DNA of 64,000 nucleotides, taken from Lineus longissimus. Its lineage: Eukaryota > Nemertea > Pilidiophora > Heteronemertea > Lineidae. Of the stretch, positions 63,101-64,000 are shown piece by piece. The stretch lies in the NCBI RefSeq assembly GCF_910592395.1, contig NC_088318.1, positions 15,064,349 to 15,128,348 on the forward strand, in the 5' to 3' direction. The position numbers were made by a program, and so were the translations under genes. Position 1 is the first letter of the stretch. Every line of letters begins with the position of its first letter. Below the pieces are notes generated by a model. It was not told where the DNA came from. It made no database searches and saw only the letters and a program-made list of their open reading frames with translations.

Positions 63101-63732
63101 ATATTGACACCACTTGTAGAATAATTCAGCCATTGGGTTGACTTCCAGACAATCCTTAAATACACCTTTTGTATCTTTGATGATACCACACATCTGCTTT
63201 GCCCAGGCTTCCCTGTACTCGACCTATGGCAATTATCAACAATAAATTCAAAACACGGAAGTCGTAAAGCCAAGCTTACATTCAGAGACAAGGGCCCAAT
63301 ATCACAAAAATTTAAAACCGCCTAATTCGTTACATGCATAAGCTACGGATATACTTATTTATGACTGTCTCCAAGCATACAAAAACTAGACCAGGCTTTC
63401 CCTACGTCATCCTTTCCCTTGACACTAACTCTTCCCTACCACTTATTCTAACATCAAAATCAACACTTTAAGTTTAAAGATTCATGAAGCCACTTCTCTA
63501 ACCACAAGTTGATTACTTACTCCATGACACGGTTGGACATCATCCCCAGGGGGCTTCACGTCTTGCTTGCATTCCTCGGAAGCCCAACTAGACGCAAATG
63601 TGTCAGCACTTTCCGTCAGGCCATTGGTACTGGTGGTGAAATCATTGTCGGGGTTGCCATCATAGTCGCCACATAATCCTCCATTAATTTTGAATCTGTG
63701 CTTCTTCATTACGCCGATGCGAAGAGTGGTAA
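1..63732 (-). CDS. Giant VWD/LDLa/beta-sandwich mucin-like secreted glycoprotein gene (partial at both ends)
   Basis: This is a spliced gene model built by eye from 60 exons. They encode half a VWD, C8, TIL, TILa, four LDLa, then eight repeats of LDLa plus a two-exon beta-sandwich module (three repeats also carry an F5/8C-like module), then two more beta-sandwich modules. Every junction uses GT-AG and the phases match throughout, with no stop in about 9.15 kb of joined sequence. Neither a start codon with signal peptide nor a final stop lies in the window. VWD-C8-TIL-TILa followed by LDLa is the order seen in SCO-spondin and related VWF-superfamily proteins. The Thr/Pro linkers suggest O-glycosylation and an extracellular matrix, mucus or egg-coat role, which is inference. 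No TSP1 repeats were seen, so orthology to SCO-spondin is not claimed. Phase-symmetric exons could have been missed. Confidence 0.85.
377..647. repeat. Possible small inverted-repeat element
   Basis: CACGAATTACAAATTACGAATT at the left (shown over positions 377-398) is mirrored, imperfectly, by AATTCGTAATTCATATTCGTG ending at 647. It may be a degraded MITE. The intron 117-875 otherwise shows nothing recognisable. Confidence 0.35.
876..1165 (-). CDS. Distal beta-sandwich module 2, exon a
   Basis: This 290-bp exon (phase 1 in, phase 0 out) opens [11 protein letters not shown] and includes [22 protein letters not shown] and [10 protein letters not shown], ending KPLDK at GTATGT. The upstream linker is short and there is no separate Thr exon. 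Confidence 0.8.
1166..2234. other. Intron around the b exon at 2235: nothing recognised except a hairpin
   Basis: A perfect 13-bp hairpin (ATGAAAAGGATGA, loop TTG) sits at 1248-1276. I found no other repeat or coding signal in this intron. Confidence 0.5.
2235..2412 (-). CDS. Distal beta-sandwich module 1, exon b
   Basis: This 178-bp exon (phase 0 to 1) encodes [33 protein letters not shown] and [21 protein letters not shown] aligns with VYPIDES of the unit exon b, and the closing ACFE aligns with VCLE and ACYE. Confidence 0.82.
2786..3081 (-). CDS. Distal beta-sandwich module 1, exon a
   Basis: This 296-bp exon (phase 1 in, phase 0 out) opens [19 protein letters not shown] and contains strands [11 protein letters not shown] and [10 protein letters not shown], ending KPVGK at [14 protein letters not shown] matches PCLSVSAM of the units and PCKEVEGM of the next module, so this is a diverged relative. 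Confidence 0.82.
3082..3756. other. Intron with no recognised feature
   Basis: AT-rich intron between the Thr exon and distal module 1. A GC-richer patch near 3340-3480 (TAGCGGGTGACATGAAG) weakly resembles 58468-58515 and might be a shared old repeat. Confidence 0.4.
3757..3804 (-). CDS. Thr-rich linker exon downstream of the array
   Basis: This 48-bp phase 1-1 exon encodes [15 protein letters not shown] between TTTTTAG and GTAACT. It is longer than the array mini-exons but of the same character. Confidence 0.72.
3981..4150. repeat. Minisatellite, 20-bp period
   Basis: About eight and a half copies of TTCAAAACTTGACTTCGAAA with substitutions; the period is exactly 20 bp, so copies stay in register. 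It lies in the intron between the array and the distal Thr exon. Confidence 0.9.
4293..4883. mobile_element. Foldback element with about 110-bp inverted arms; array boundary lies inside it
   Basis: The left arm CAATGCGGTTTTTAGCATAT and the right end ATATGCTAAAAACCGCATTG are exact inverses, and similarity continues inward past CATTATGTAATC. The right arm from about 4784 is part of U1 and recurs at the start of each later unit without the left arm. The element was therefore present before the array formed. Confidence 0.78.
4967..4996 (-). CDS. U1 Thr-rich mini-exon (TTTTTTAAT)
   Basis: 30 bp, phase 1-1. It is the last mini-exon of the array and splices in frame to 3804. Confidence 0.72.
5080..5416 (+). 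mobile_element. SINE with tRNA-Met-like head, U1
   Basis: The head GTGGTTAGAGCACC resembles an A box and GGTTCGATTTT a B box, flanking an anticodon-loop-like CTCATAA. The body has GAGCAAGGCACTTAACCC and AAATGGGTACC, seen in V-SINE/DeuSINE-type cores. The tail AGCGCTTTGAGCG...AGCGCTATATAAG resembles L2-clade LINE tails. It is followed by an 83-bp plus 78-bp tandem duplication (5393-5553) that overlaps the tail. Confidence 0.85.
6571..6600 (-). CDS. U1 Thr-rich mini-exon (TTPPVTTT)
   Basis: 30 bp. U1 is the only Y-less unit that keeps the strong GTAAGT donor here. Confidence 0.7.
6634..6671. repeat. Imperfect palindrome in the b-to-mini-exon intron (present in all units)
   Basis: GATAACTGTACAT is mirrored 12 bases later by ATGTACAGTTATC, with an internal direct repeat TCAATGTACG. 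It is retained in all eight units at equivalent positions. Confidence 0.7.
7103..7289 (-). CDS. U1 beta-sandwich module, exon b
   Basis: 187 bp, DNRF variant, donor GTAAAC. Confidence 0.83.
7670..8541. mobile_element. Inverted-repeat DNA element with internal insertion, U1
   Basis: Ends are GGCCTACTGGATTTTGCG...AAAGAAAGCAACG and its inverse CGTTGCTTTCTTTGCGCAAAG...GTAAGCC, terminal inverted repeats of about 33 bp. Compared with the solo copy at 59157-59394, about 655 bp is inserted in the middle (about 7801-8458). It encodes no transposase. Target duplications were not resolved. Confidence 0.75.
9120..9439 (-). CDS. U1 beta-sandwich module, exon a
   Basis: 320 bp, translation identical to U8 with acceptor CTTTCAG. 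It joins exon b across a 1.83-kb intron that contains the inverted-repeat DNA element. Confidence 0.83.
9608..9742 (-). CDS. U1 LDLa exon
   Basis: 135 bp, consensus sequence; C tract of 18 nt in the following intron. It is the last LDLa in the transcript within this window. Confidence 0.86.
10020..10049 (-). CDS. U2 Thr-rich mini-exon (TTTTTTAAT)
   Basis: 30 bp, phase 1-1, donor GTAAGT. Confidence 0.72.
10133..10360 (+). mobile_element. SINE, U2 (3'-truncated)
   Basis: Same head and body, but the tail is deleted after CCAGAGAGTA. Confidence 0.85.
11411..11440 (-). CDS. U2 Thr-rich mini-exon (TTPPVTTT)
   Basis: 30 bp, GTAATT donor, no Y segment. Confidence 0.62.
11943..12129 (-). CDS. U2 beta-sandwich module, exon b
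   Basis: 187 bp, DNRF variant. Confidence 0.83.
12285..13459. repeat. Optional insertion X in U2
   Basis: About 1.18 kb in the a-b intron, between ATATATATTAC and a second similar sequence TTATGATATAGATTAC. It has no convincing coding capacity. Part of its right end recurs, inverted, at 63836-63912, so X contains an interspersed repeat. Confidence 0.85.
13696..14567. mobile_element. Inverted-repeat DNA element, U2
   Basis: 872 bp; AGGCCCACT start variant as in U3 and U7; 5 bp missing immediately after the right end. Confidence 0.74.
15137..15456 (-). CDS. U2 beta-sandwich module, exon a
   Basis: 320 bp, translation identical to U8; followed by an intron holding insertion X. Confidence 0.83.
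15622..15756 (-). CDS. U2 LDLa exon
   Basis: 135 bp, consensus sequence; C tract of 15 nt in the following intron. Confidence 0.86.
16037..16066 (-). CDS. U3 Thr-rich mini-exon (TTTTTTAAT)
   Basis: 30 bp, phase 1-1, donor GTAAGT. Confidence 0.72.
16150..16486 (+). mobile_element. SINE, U3
   Basis: Full length. The first of the two following 80-bp repeats has CTACGTATATT where the second has CTATATT. Confidence 0.84.
17201..19708 (-). repeat. Optional segment Y in U3 (two F5/8C-like exons)
   Basis: 2508 bp absent from U1, U2, U4, U6 and U7. Besides the two exons it contains a perfect GCCTACCGGTAGGC palindrome near 17569. No other gene is evident in its 1.5-kb inter-exon intron. Confidence 0.9.
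17720..17864 (-). CDS. U3 F5/8C-like module, exon b (segment Y)
   Basis: 145 bp with acceptor TTTTTTCAG and donor GTATGA. It joins exon a in phase 0 across a 1.54-kb intron. Confidence 0.82.
19408..19718 (-). CDS. U3 F5/8C-like module, exon a (segment Y)
   Basis: 311 bp. U3 is the only unit with both Y and X, so it encodes both modules and is the longest at 8.84 kb. Confidence 0.82.
20149..20178 (-). CDS. U3 Thr-rich mini-exon (TTPPVTTT)
   Basis: 30 bp, GTAAGT donor, spliced to the F5/8C-like exon at 19718. Confidence 0.72.
20681..20867 (-). CDS. U3 beta-sandwich module, exon b
   Basis: 187 bp, DNKF variant. Confidence 0.83.
21023..22300. repeat. Optional insertion X in U3 (with extra 103 bp)
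   Basis: As in U2, but with about 103 additional bases at 21737-21839 that are missing in U2 and U7. Those bases contain GTTAGCTCTGGCTAAC, a short stem-loop. Confidence 0.85.
22537..23408. mobile_element. Inverted-repeat DNA element, U3
   Basis: 872 bp; AGGCCCACT variant but the right flank is intact. Confidence 0.74.
23982..24301 (-). CDS. U3 beta-sandwich module, exon a
   Basis: 320 bp with a translation identical to U8. The a-b intron holds insertion X. Confidence 0.83.
24466..24600 (-). CDS. U3 LDLa exon
   Basis: 135 bp, consensus sequence; C tract of 14 nt in the following intron. Confidence 0.86.
24881..24910 (-). CDS. U4 Thr-rich mini-exon (TTTTTTAAT)
   Basis: 30 bp, phase 1-1, donor GTAAGT. 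Confidence 0.72.
24994..25330 (+). mobile_element. SINE, U4
   Basis: Full length; both following repeats have the shorter CTATATT form. Confidence 0.84.
26481..26510 (-). CDS. U4 Thr-rich mini-exon (TTPPVTTT)
   Basis: 30 bp, GTAATT donor, no Y segment. Confidence 0.62.
27013..27199 (-). CDS. U4 beta-sandwich module, exon b
   Basis: 187 bp, DNRF variant (Arg), shared with U1 and U2. Confidence 0.83.
27580..28451. mobile_element. Inverted-repeat DNA element, U4
   Basis: 872 bp; AGGCCTACT start variant. Confidence 0.74.
29027..29346 (-). CDS. U4 beta-sandwich module, exon a
   Basis: 320 bp. It has the only protein difference among the eight exon a copies: the last codon is GAA (Glu) instead of AAA (Lys), directly before the donor. 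Confidence 0.83.
29516..29650 (-). CDS. U4 LDLa exon
   Basis: 135 bp, consensus sequence. The intron C tract is 19 nt. Confidence 0.86.
29931..29960 (-). CDS. U5 Thr-rich mini-exon (TTTTTTAAT)
   Basis: 30 bp, phase 1-1, donor GTAAGT. The intron after it contains the template-switch variant at the unit boundary. Confidence 0.72.
30044..30380 (+). mobile_element. SINE, U5
   Basis: Full length, with a private G to A change (TTTCATC) in the body. Confidence 0.84.
31091..33598 (-). repeat. Optional segment Y in U5
   Basis: 2508 bp, same length as in U3. I noticed only scattered substitutions, such as a C to T in the T/A-rich run near 32632. Confidence 0.9.
31610..31754 (-). CDS. U5 F5/8C-like module, exon b (segment Y)
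   Basis: 145 bp, NFMITEGK to HACYESE, identical to the U3 and U8 copies. Confidence 0.82.
33298..33608 (-). CDS. U5 F5/8C-like module, exon a (segment Y)
   Basis: 311 bp with the same protein as the U8 copy (EICLENAKT to DRATFD); GTGAGT donor. Confidence 0.82.
34039..34068 (-). CDS. U5 Thr-rich mini-exon (TTPPVTTT)
   Basis: 30 bp with a strong GTAAGT donor, spliced to the F5/8C-like exon at 33608. Confidence 0.72.
34571..34757 (-). CDS. U5 beta-sandwich module, exon b
   Basis: 187 bp, DNKF variant. Confidence 0.83.
35138..36009. mobile_element. Inverted-repeat DNA element, U5
   Basis: 872 bp; carries GGCGCTACTT, shared with U6 and U8. Confidence 0.74.
36595..36914 (-). CDS. U5 beta-sandwich module, exon a
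   Basis: 320 bp with a translation identical to U8. Confidence 0.83.
37080..37214 (-). CDS. U5 LDLa exon
   Basis: 135 bp. It carries the only base difference I found among the eight LDLa exons, a silent GGA to GGG change in the TGEC turn. Confidence 0.86.
37492..37521 (-). CDS. U6 Thr-rich mini-exon (TTTTTTAAT)
   Basis: 30 bp, phase 1-1, donor GTAAGT. Confidence 0.72.
37605..37941 (+). mobile_element. SINE, U6
   Basis: Full length; body reads CCAAGAATG as in U1, U7 and U8. Confidence 0.84.
39093..39122 (-). CDS. U6 Thr-rich mini-exon (TTPPVTTT)
   Basis: 30 bp. The donor is GTAATT and no Y segment follows. Confidence 0.62.
39625..39811 (-). CDS. U6 beta-sandwich module, exon b
   Basis: 187 bp, DNKF variant. 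Confidence 0.83.
40192..41063. mobile_element. Inverted-repeat DNA element, U6
   Basis: 872 bp; CCGACGTTG variant shared only with U8. Confidence 0.74.
41635..41954 (-). CDS. U6 beta-sandwich module, exon a
   Basis: 320 bp with a translation identical to U8. The downstream intron carries a TA to TACATGTA difference near 41477. Confidence 0.83.
42117..42251 (-). CDS. U6 LDLa exon
   Basis: 135 bp, same sequence as U8. The nearby C tract is the shortest in the array at 12 nt. Confidence 0.86.
42529..42558 (-). CDS. U7 Thr-rich mini-exon (TTTTTTAAT)
   Basis: 30 bp, phase 1-1, donor GTAAGT, identical to the other units. Confidence 0.72.
42642..42978 (+). mobile_element. SINE, U7
   Basis: Full length, like U6. 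Confidence 0.84.
44129..44158 (-). CDS. U7 Thr-rich mini-exon (TTPPVTTT)
   Basis: 30 bp. The donor here is the weaker GTAATT, and no F5/8C-like exons follow, so it would splice to 42558. Skipping it would keep the frame. Confidence 0.62.
44661..44847 (-). CDS. U7 beta-sandwich module, exon b
   Basis: 187 bp, DNKF variant. The intron before it holds insertion X, so the a-b intron here is about 3.0 kb instead of 1.8 kb. Confidence 0.83.
45005..46194. repeat. Optional insertion X in U7 (fuller left end)
   Basis: Starts CTAGCATTGTACCCGTGGCG, where U2 and U3 have only GGGCG after TTAC. U7 therefore probably keeps the original left end. Confidence 0.85.
46432..47303. mobile_element. Inverted-repeat DNA element, U7
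   Basis: 872 bp; same right-flank deletion as U2. Confidence 0.74.
47879..48198 (-). CDS. U7 beta-sandwich module, exon a
   Basis: 320 bp with a translation identical to U8, joined in phase 0 to 44847. Confidence 0.83.
48362..48496 (-). CDS. U7 LDLa exon
   Basis: 135 bp with the same sequence as U8. Its first intron begins with GTACGT followed about 20 nt later by a 13-nt C tract on the coding strand. Confidence 0.86.
48774..48803 (-). CDS. U8 Thr-rich mini-exon (TTTTTTAAT)
   Basis: 30 bp, phase 1-1, with donor GTAAGT and acceptor TTATAG. It links the U8 modules to the U7 LDLa exon. Confidence 0.72.
48887..49223 (+). mobile_element. SINE, U8
   Basis: Full length; first following repeat has the longer CTACGTATATT form. 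Confidence 0.84.
49938..52445 (-). repeat. Optional segment Y in U8
   Basis: 2508 bp. Private changes include CTGCTAAGC for CTGTTAAGC near 50318. Confidence 0.9.
50457..50601 (-). CDS. U8 F5/8C-like module, exon b (segment Y)
   Basis: This 145-bp exon (phase 0 to 1) encodes [17 protein letters not shown], then FLRIAVSG and [12 protein letters not shown] at a GTATGA donor. The closing Cys followed by Y-E mirrors C-L-E and C-F-E in the other exon b copies. Exons a and b together give about 151 residues, the usual F5/8C length. Confidence 0.82.
52145..52455 (-). CDS. U8 F5/8C-like module, exon a (segment Y)
   Basis: This 311-bp exon (phase 1 in, phase 0 out) opens [13 protein letters not shown] and includes [27 protein letters not shown] and [12 protein letters not shown]. 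These resemble F5/8 type C (discoidin) domains: a serine-rich turn after the first strand, Trp-rich spikes, and a V-x-F-x-x-SPDG-x-x-W hairpin. The acceptor is a T-rich tract ending TTTTTTAG. It is present only in U3, U5 and U8. Confidence 0.82.
52886..52915 (-). CDS. U8 Thr-rich mini-exon (TTPPVTTT)
   Basis: 30 bp, phase 1-1. The donor is the strong GTAAGT, and it splices in frame to the F5/8C-like exon at 52455. Confidence 0.72.
53418..53604 (-). CDS. U8 beta-sandwich module, exon b
   Basis: This 187-bp exon (phase 0 to 1) encodes [15 protein letters not shown], strands [10 protein letters not shown] and [12 protein letters not shown], then a Thr tail (GSTTT). The closing Cys before LE pairs in position with the opening Cys of exon a, as in disulfide-closed discoidin-like folds. 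The variant is K in DNKF. Confidence 0.83.
53985..54856. mobile_element. Inverted-repeat DNA element, U8
   Basis: 872 bp; CCGACGTTG variant shared with U6. Confidence 0.74.
55437..55756 (-). CDS. U8 beta-sandwich module, exon a
   Basis: This 320-bp exon (phase 1 in, phase 0 out) has a Thr-rich lead [10 protein letters not shown], then PCLSVSAM and alternating hydrophobic strands ([27 protein letters not shown]), ending LKDIDK at GTAAGT. Length, the opening Cys and the phase-0 break match exon a of the other modules in this gene. I do not recognise a named domain with certainty; an F5/8C-like fold is likely. Confidence 0.83.
55927..56061 (-). CDS. U8 LDLa exon
   Basis: This 135-bp phase 1-1 exon encodes a Thr-rich lead (SVSTTTKC) and then [18 protein letters not shown] and [14 protein letters not shown]. 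It is an LDLa in which GREDE replaces DGSDE and CNG replaces CDG, so calcium binding may be altered. The donor is GTACGT. This is the first cassette exon transcribed; unlike the other units, its donor is followed by ATAATT instead of CTAATT context. Confidence 0.86.
56153..56678. other. Single-copy intron right of the array
   Basis: Unique AT-rich sequence between the U8 LDLa exon and the HTTTTLAT mini-exon. No coding or repeat signal was recognised. Confidence 0.5.
56679..56702 (-). CDS. Mini-exon: Thr-rich linker (HTTTTLAT)
   Basis: This 24-bp phase 1-1 exon between TGCAG and GTAAGT joins LDLa 4 to the first cassette. It encodes four consecutive threonines plus flanking residues, a likely O-glycosylated spacer. 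Confidence 0.72.
56703..57313. other. Intron between LDLa 4 and the Thr mini-exon
   Basis: AT-rich. The only recognisable part is the tRNA-like stretch at 57222-57290. Confidence 0.5.
57222..57290 (-). mobile_element. tRNA-like SINE head remnant
   Basis: On the minus strand TGGTGGTTACAGCGCC resembles an A box and GGTTCGACTCTC a B box, around a CTTATAA loop. The anticodon stem is imperfect and no acceptor stem closes, so it is more likely a SINE fragment than a functional tRNA. Confidence 0.45.
57314..57424 (-). CDS. Exon: LDLa domain 4
   Basis: This 111-bp phase 1-1 exon encodes [14 protein letters not shown], then [17 protein letters not shown]. The six cysteines and acidic residues are intact. 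It is the last LDLa before the tandem array. Confidence 0.87.
57647..57769 (-). CDS. Exon: LDLa domain 3
   Basis: This 123-bp phase 1-1 exon completes the split Cys codon and encodes [18 protein letters not shown] followed by [13 protein letters not shown]. The TSDE replaces the usual GSDE. An extra N-terminal pair (NCSVHSW) makes it slightly longer than a standard LDLa. Confidence 0.86.
57962..58063 (-). CDS. Exon: LDLa domain 2
   Basis: This 102-bp phase 1-1 exon encodes [19 protein letters not shown] and then [15 protein letters not shown]. All six cysteines and the DGSDE calcium motif are present, and the last Cys codon is split with the next exon. The donor is GTAAGT. Confidence 0.88.
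58730..59140 (-). mobile_element. Probable retroposon 3' end with (AAATA)n tail
   Basis: Read on the minus strand, the segment ends in the hairpin AGCCTGTCAAGGCT, then AAATAAACAAATAAATAAAT. A stem-loop followed by a short simple-repeat tail is typical of LINE or SINE 3' ends. I could not identify the family. The left limit (58730) is clear; the right limit is a guess. Confidence 0.45.
59157..59394. mobile_element. Solo copy of the inverted-repeat DNA element (MITE-like)
   Basis: 238 bp in the intron between LDLa 1 and LDLa 2. The ends GGGCTTACTGGACTTTGCGC and its inverse GCGCAAGGTCAAGTAAGCCC form a terminal inverted repeat of about 33 bp. The middle shares GACCCCGCCATTTTGTCATCC and GGAAAATACACCT with the array copies. 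It lacks the internal 655 bp. Confidence 0.78.
59547..59719 (-). CDS. Exon: end of TILa plus LDLa domain 1
   Basis: This 173-bp exon begins with the last base of a split Cys codon, giving [10 protein letters not shown], which closes the TILa segment. It runs straight into an LDL-receptor class A domain: [19 protein letters not shown], then [11 protein letters not shown]. The calcium-binding acidic motif is intact. Having both domains in one exon ties the VWD block to the LDLa block. Confidence 0.88.
59720..60483. other. Intron within the TILa segment
   Basis: AT-rich; short open frames on the plus strand here have no domain or codon-bias support. Nothing recognised. Confidence 0.4.
60484..60577 (-). 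CDS. Exon: end of TIL and start of TILa/VWC-like segment
   Basis: This 94-bp exon (phase 1 in, phase 2 out) encodes [15 protein letters not shown], then [13 protein letters not shown] and a split cysteine codon finished by the next exon. The C-x-C and NG...G...C spacing matches the TILa/VWC-like segment that closes TIL modules in VWF, otogelin and SCO-spondin. Confidence 0.84.
60774..61294. mobile_element. Inverted-repeat element, about 520 bp
   Basis: TGGATCACTG at the left and CAGTGATCCA at the right are inverses. Further in, CATGGATCACCACCGCCTGG is mirrored by CCAGGCGGTGATGATCCATG. The middle includes another TACCGGTAGG palindrome near 61068. It is a non-coding foldback or MITE-like element in the TIL-TILa intron. 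Confidence 0.65.
61703..61861 (-). CDS. Exon: TIL (trypsin-inhibitor-like) domain
   Basis: This 159-bp phase 1-1 exon starts [16 protein letters not shown], continues with QETC, and ends [12 protein letters not shown], which is the canonical TIL ending. The donor is GTATTT and the acceptor is TTTTCAG. In VWF-like proteins TIL follows C8, as it does here. Confidence 0.87.
62150..62845 (+). pseudogene. Non-LTR retrotransposon (LINE) relic, 3' end of the reverse transcriptase ORF
   Basis: The plus strand encodes [19 protein letters not shown], typical of the thumb region just after the RT core. A TAG stop replaces the expected Trp codon after YGCQL, and then [19 protein letters not shown] continues. 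Further frameshifted pieces ([31 protein letters not shown]) follow to a stop near 62801 and an ATTAATAATA tail. It is 5'-truncated and inactive, opposite in direction to the host gene, in the C8-TIL intron. Confidence 0.75.
62980..63223 (-). CDS. Exon: C8 domain
   Basis: This 244-bp exon (phase 0 to 1) is cysteine-rich. It reads [11 protein letters not shown], later [10 protein letters not shown] and then [15 protein letters not shown], the spacing typical of the C8 domain that follows VWD. It ends LC at a GTGAGT donor. The VWD exon lies directly upstream and a TIL exon directly downstream, which supports the identification. Confidence 0.88.
63521..63732 (-). CDS. Exon: C-terminal half of a VWD domain
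   Basis: This 212-bp exon (phase 1 in, phase 0 out) encodes [14 protein letters not shown], the hallmark of the second half of von Willebrand factor type D domains. It continues through a Thr/Ser-rich stretch to [10 protein letters not shown] and ends in CHG at a GTAAGT donor. The acceptor AG is at 63733-63734. The N-terminal half of the VWD must lie upstream, beyond the window edge. In this family VWD domains drive calcium-dependent assembly. Confidence 0.88.
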
Positions 63733-63835
63733 CTTTAAAATTAAGAAATAATGATATAGATCTATTATAATAATACTGGAAGGGGACGACTTTAGTCACA
63801 CTTAGGGACGTCGTATAGCATTGAATTTTGGCATG

Positions 63836-63912
63836 AATGTTGGTGACATGTTATCCTGATGCAACGTTTATTTCCGAAAATTTACTTCAGCAGAGCAGTA
63901 ATGAGGAATTCT
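63836..63912. repeat. Interspersed copy related to the right end of insertion X
   Basis: ATGTTATCCTGATGCAACGT...TTTACTTCAGC...CAGTAATGAGG is the inverse of sequence in X (for example about 13322-13390). It shows that X includes a dispersed repeat. Nothing else was recognised in 63733-64000, upstream of the VWD exon. Confidence 0.7.
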
Positions 63913-64000
63913 AATGACCATGTGTGCCCATGTAATATTATACGTTGCGCCCGGTACCCATAGGGCGAATTGATTTCACCAGGATCGAATGAAAAGTATC

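Overview
The window is intron-rich animal DNA, most likely from a marine invertebrate. The signs are GT-AG exons of 24-320 bp, abundant short interspersed elements and foldback transposons, and a modular secreted protein of VWD, C8, TIL and LDLa domains. It shows no bacterial operons, rRNA, CRISPR or complete tRNA gene. The species cannot be named from this sequence.

Essentially the whole window is one giant gene on the minus strand, transcribed from high to low coordinates, with both ends outside the window. I could join 60 exons (63732 down to 1) into one open frame of about 9.15 kb, or roughly 3,050 residues, with matching splice phases at every junction. In order it encodes the C-terminal half of a VWD domain, C8, TIL, a TILa/VWC-like cysteine segment and four LDLa domains (63.7-57.3 kb). 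A Thr-rich mini-exon and eight tandem cassettes follow (56.15-4.78 kb), then two more beta-sandwich modules that run off the left edge. The order VWD-C8-TIL-TILa-LDLa resembles SCO-spondin and the VWF/gel-forming mucin superfamily. Thr-rich mini-exons between the domains would give O-glycosylated linkers.

The eight cassettes (U1-U8, numbered in plus-strand order; transcription runs U8 to U1) are 5.0-8.8 kb long and nearly identical. Each carries an LDLa exon, a two-exon beta-sandwich module (exons a and b) and two 30-bp Thr-rich mini-exons. U3, U5 and U8 carry an extra 2.5-kb segment (Y) with a second two-exon module that looks like an F5/8 type C (discoidin) domain. U2, U3 and U7 carry a 1.2-1.3-kb non-coding intron insertion (X). 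Nearly every exon is a phase 1-1 cassette or part of a phase 1-1 pair, so units can be gained or lost without breaking the frame.

The introns hold a SINE with a tRNA-Met-like head in every unit, an 872-bp inverted-repeat DNA element in every unit, and variable poly-C tracts. Outside the array are a smaller relative of that element, a foldback element cut by the array boundary, a 20-bp minisatellite, a LINE relic and another inverted-repeat element. The most unusual observations are the mosaic exon array, a short template-switch mutation shared by three unit junctions, and repeated TA to TACATGTA differences between otherwise identical copies.
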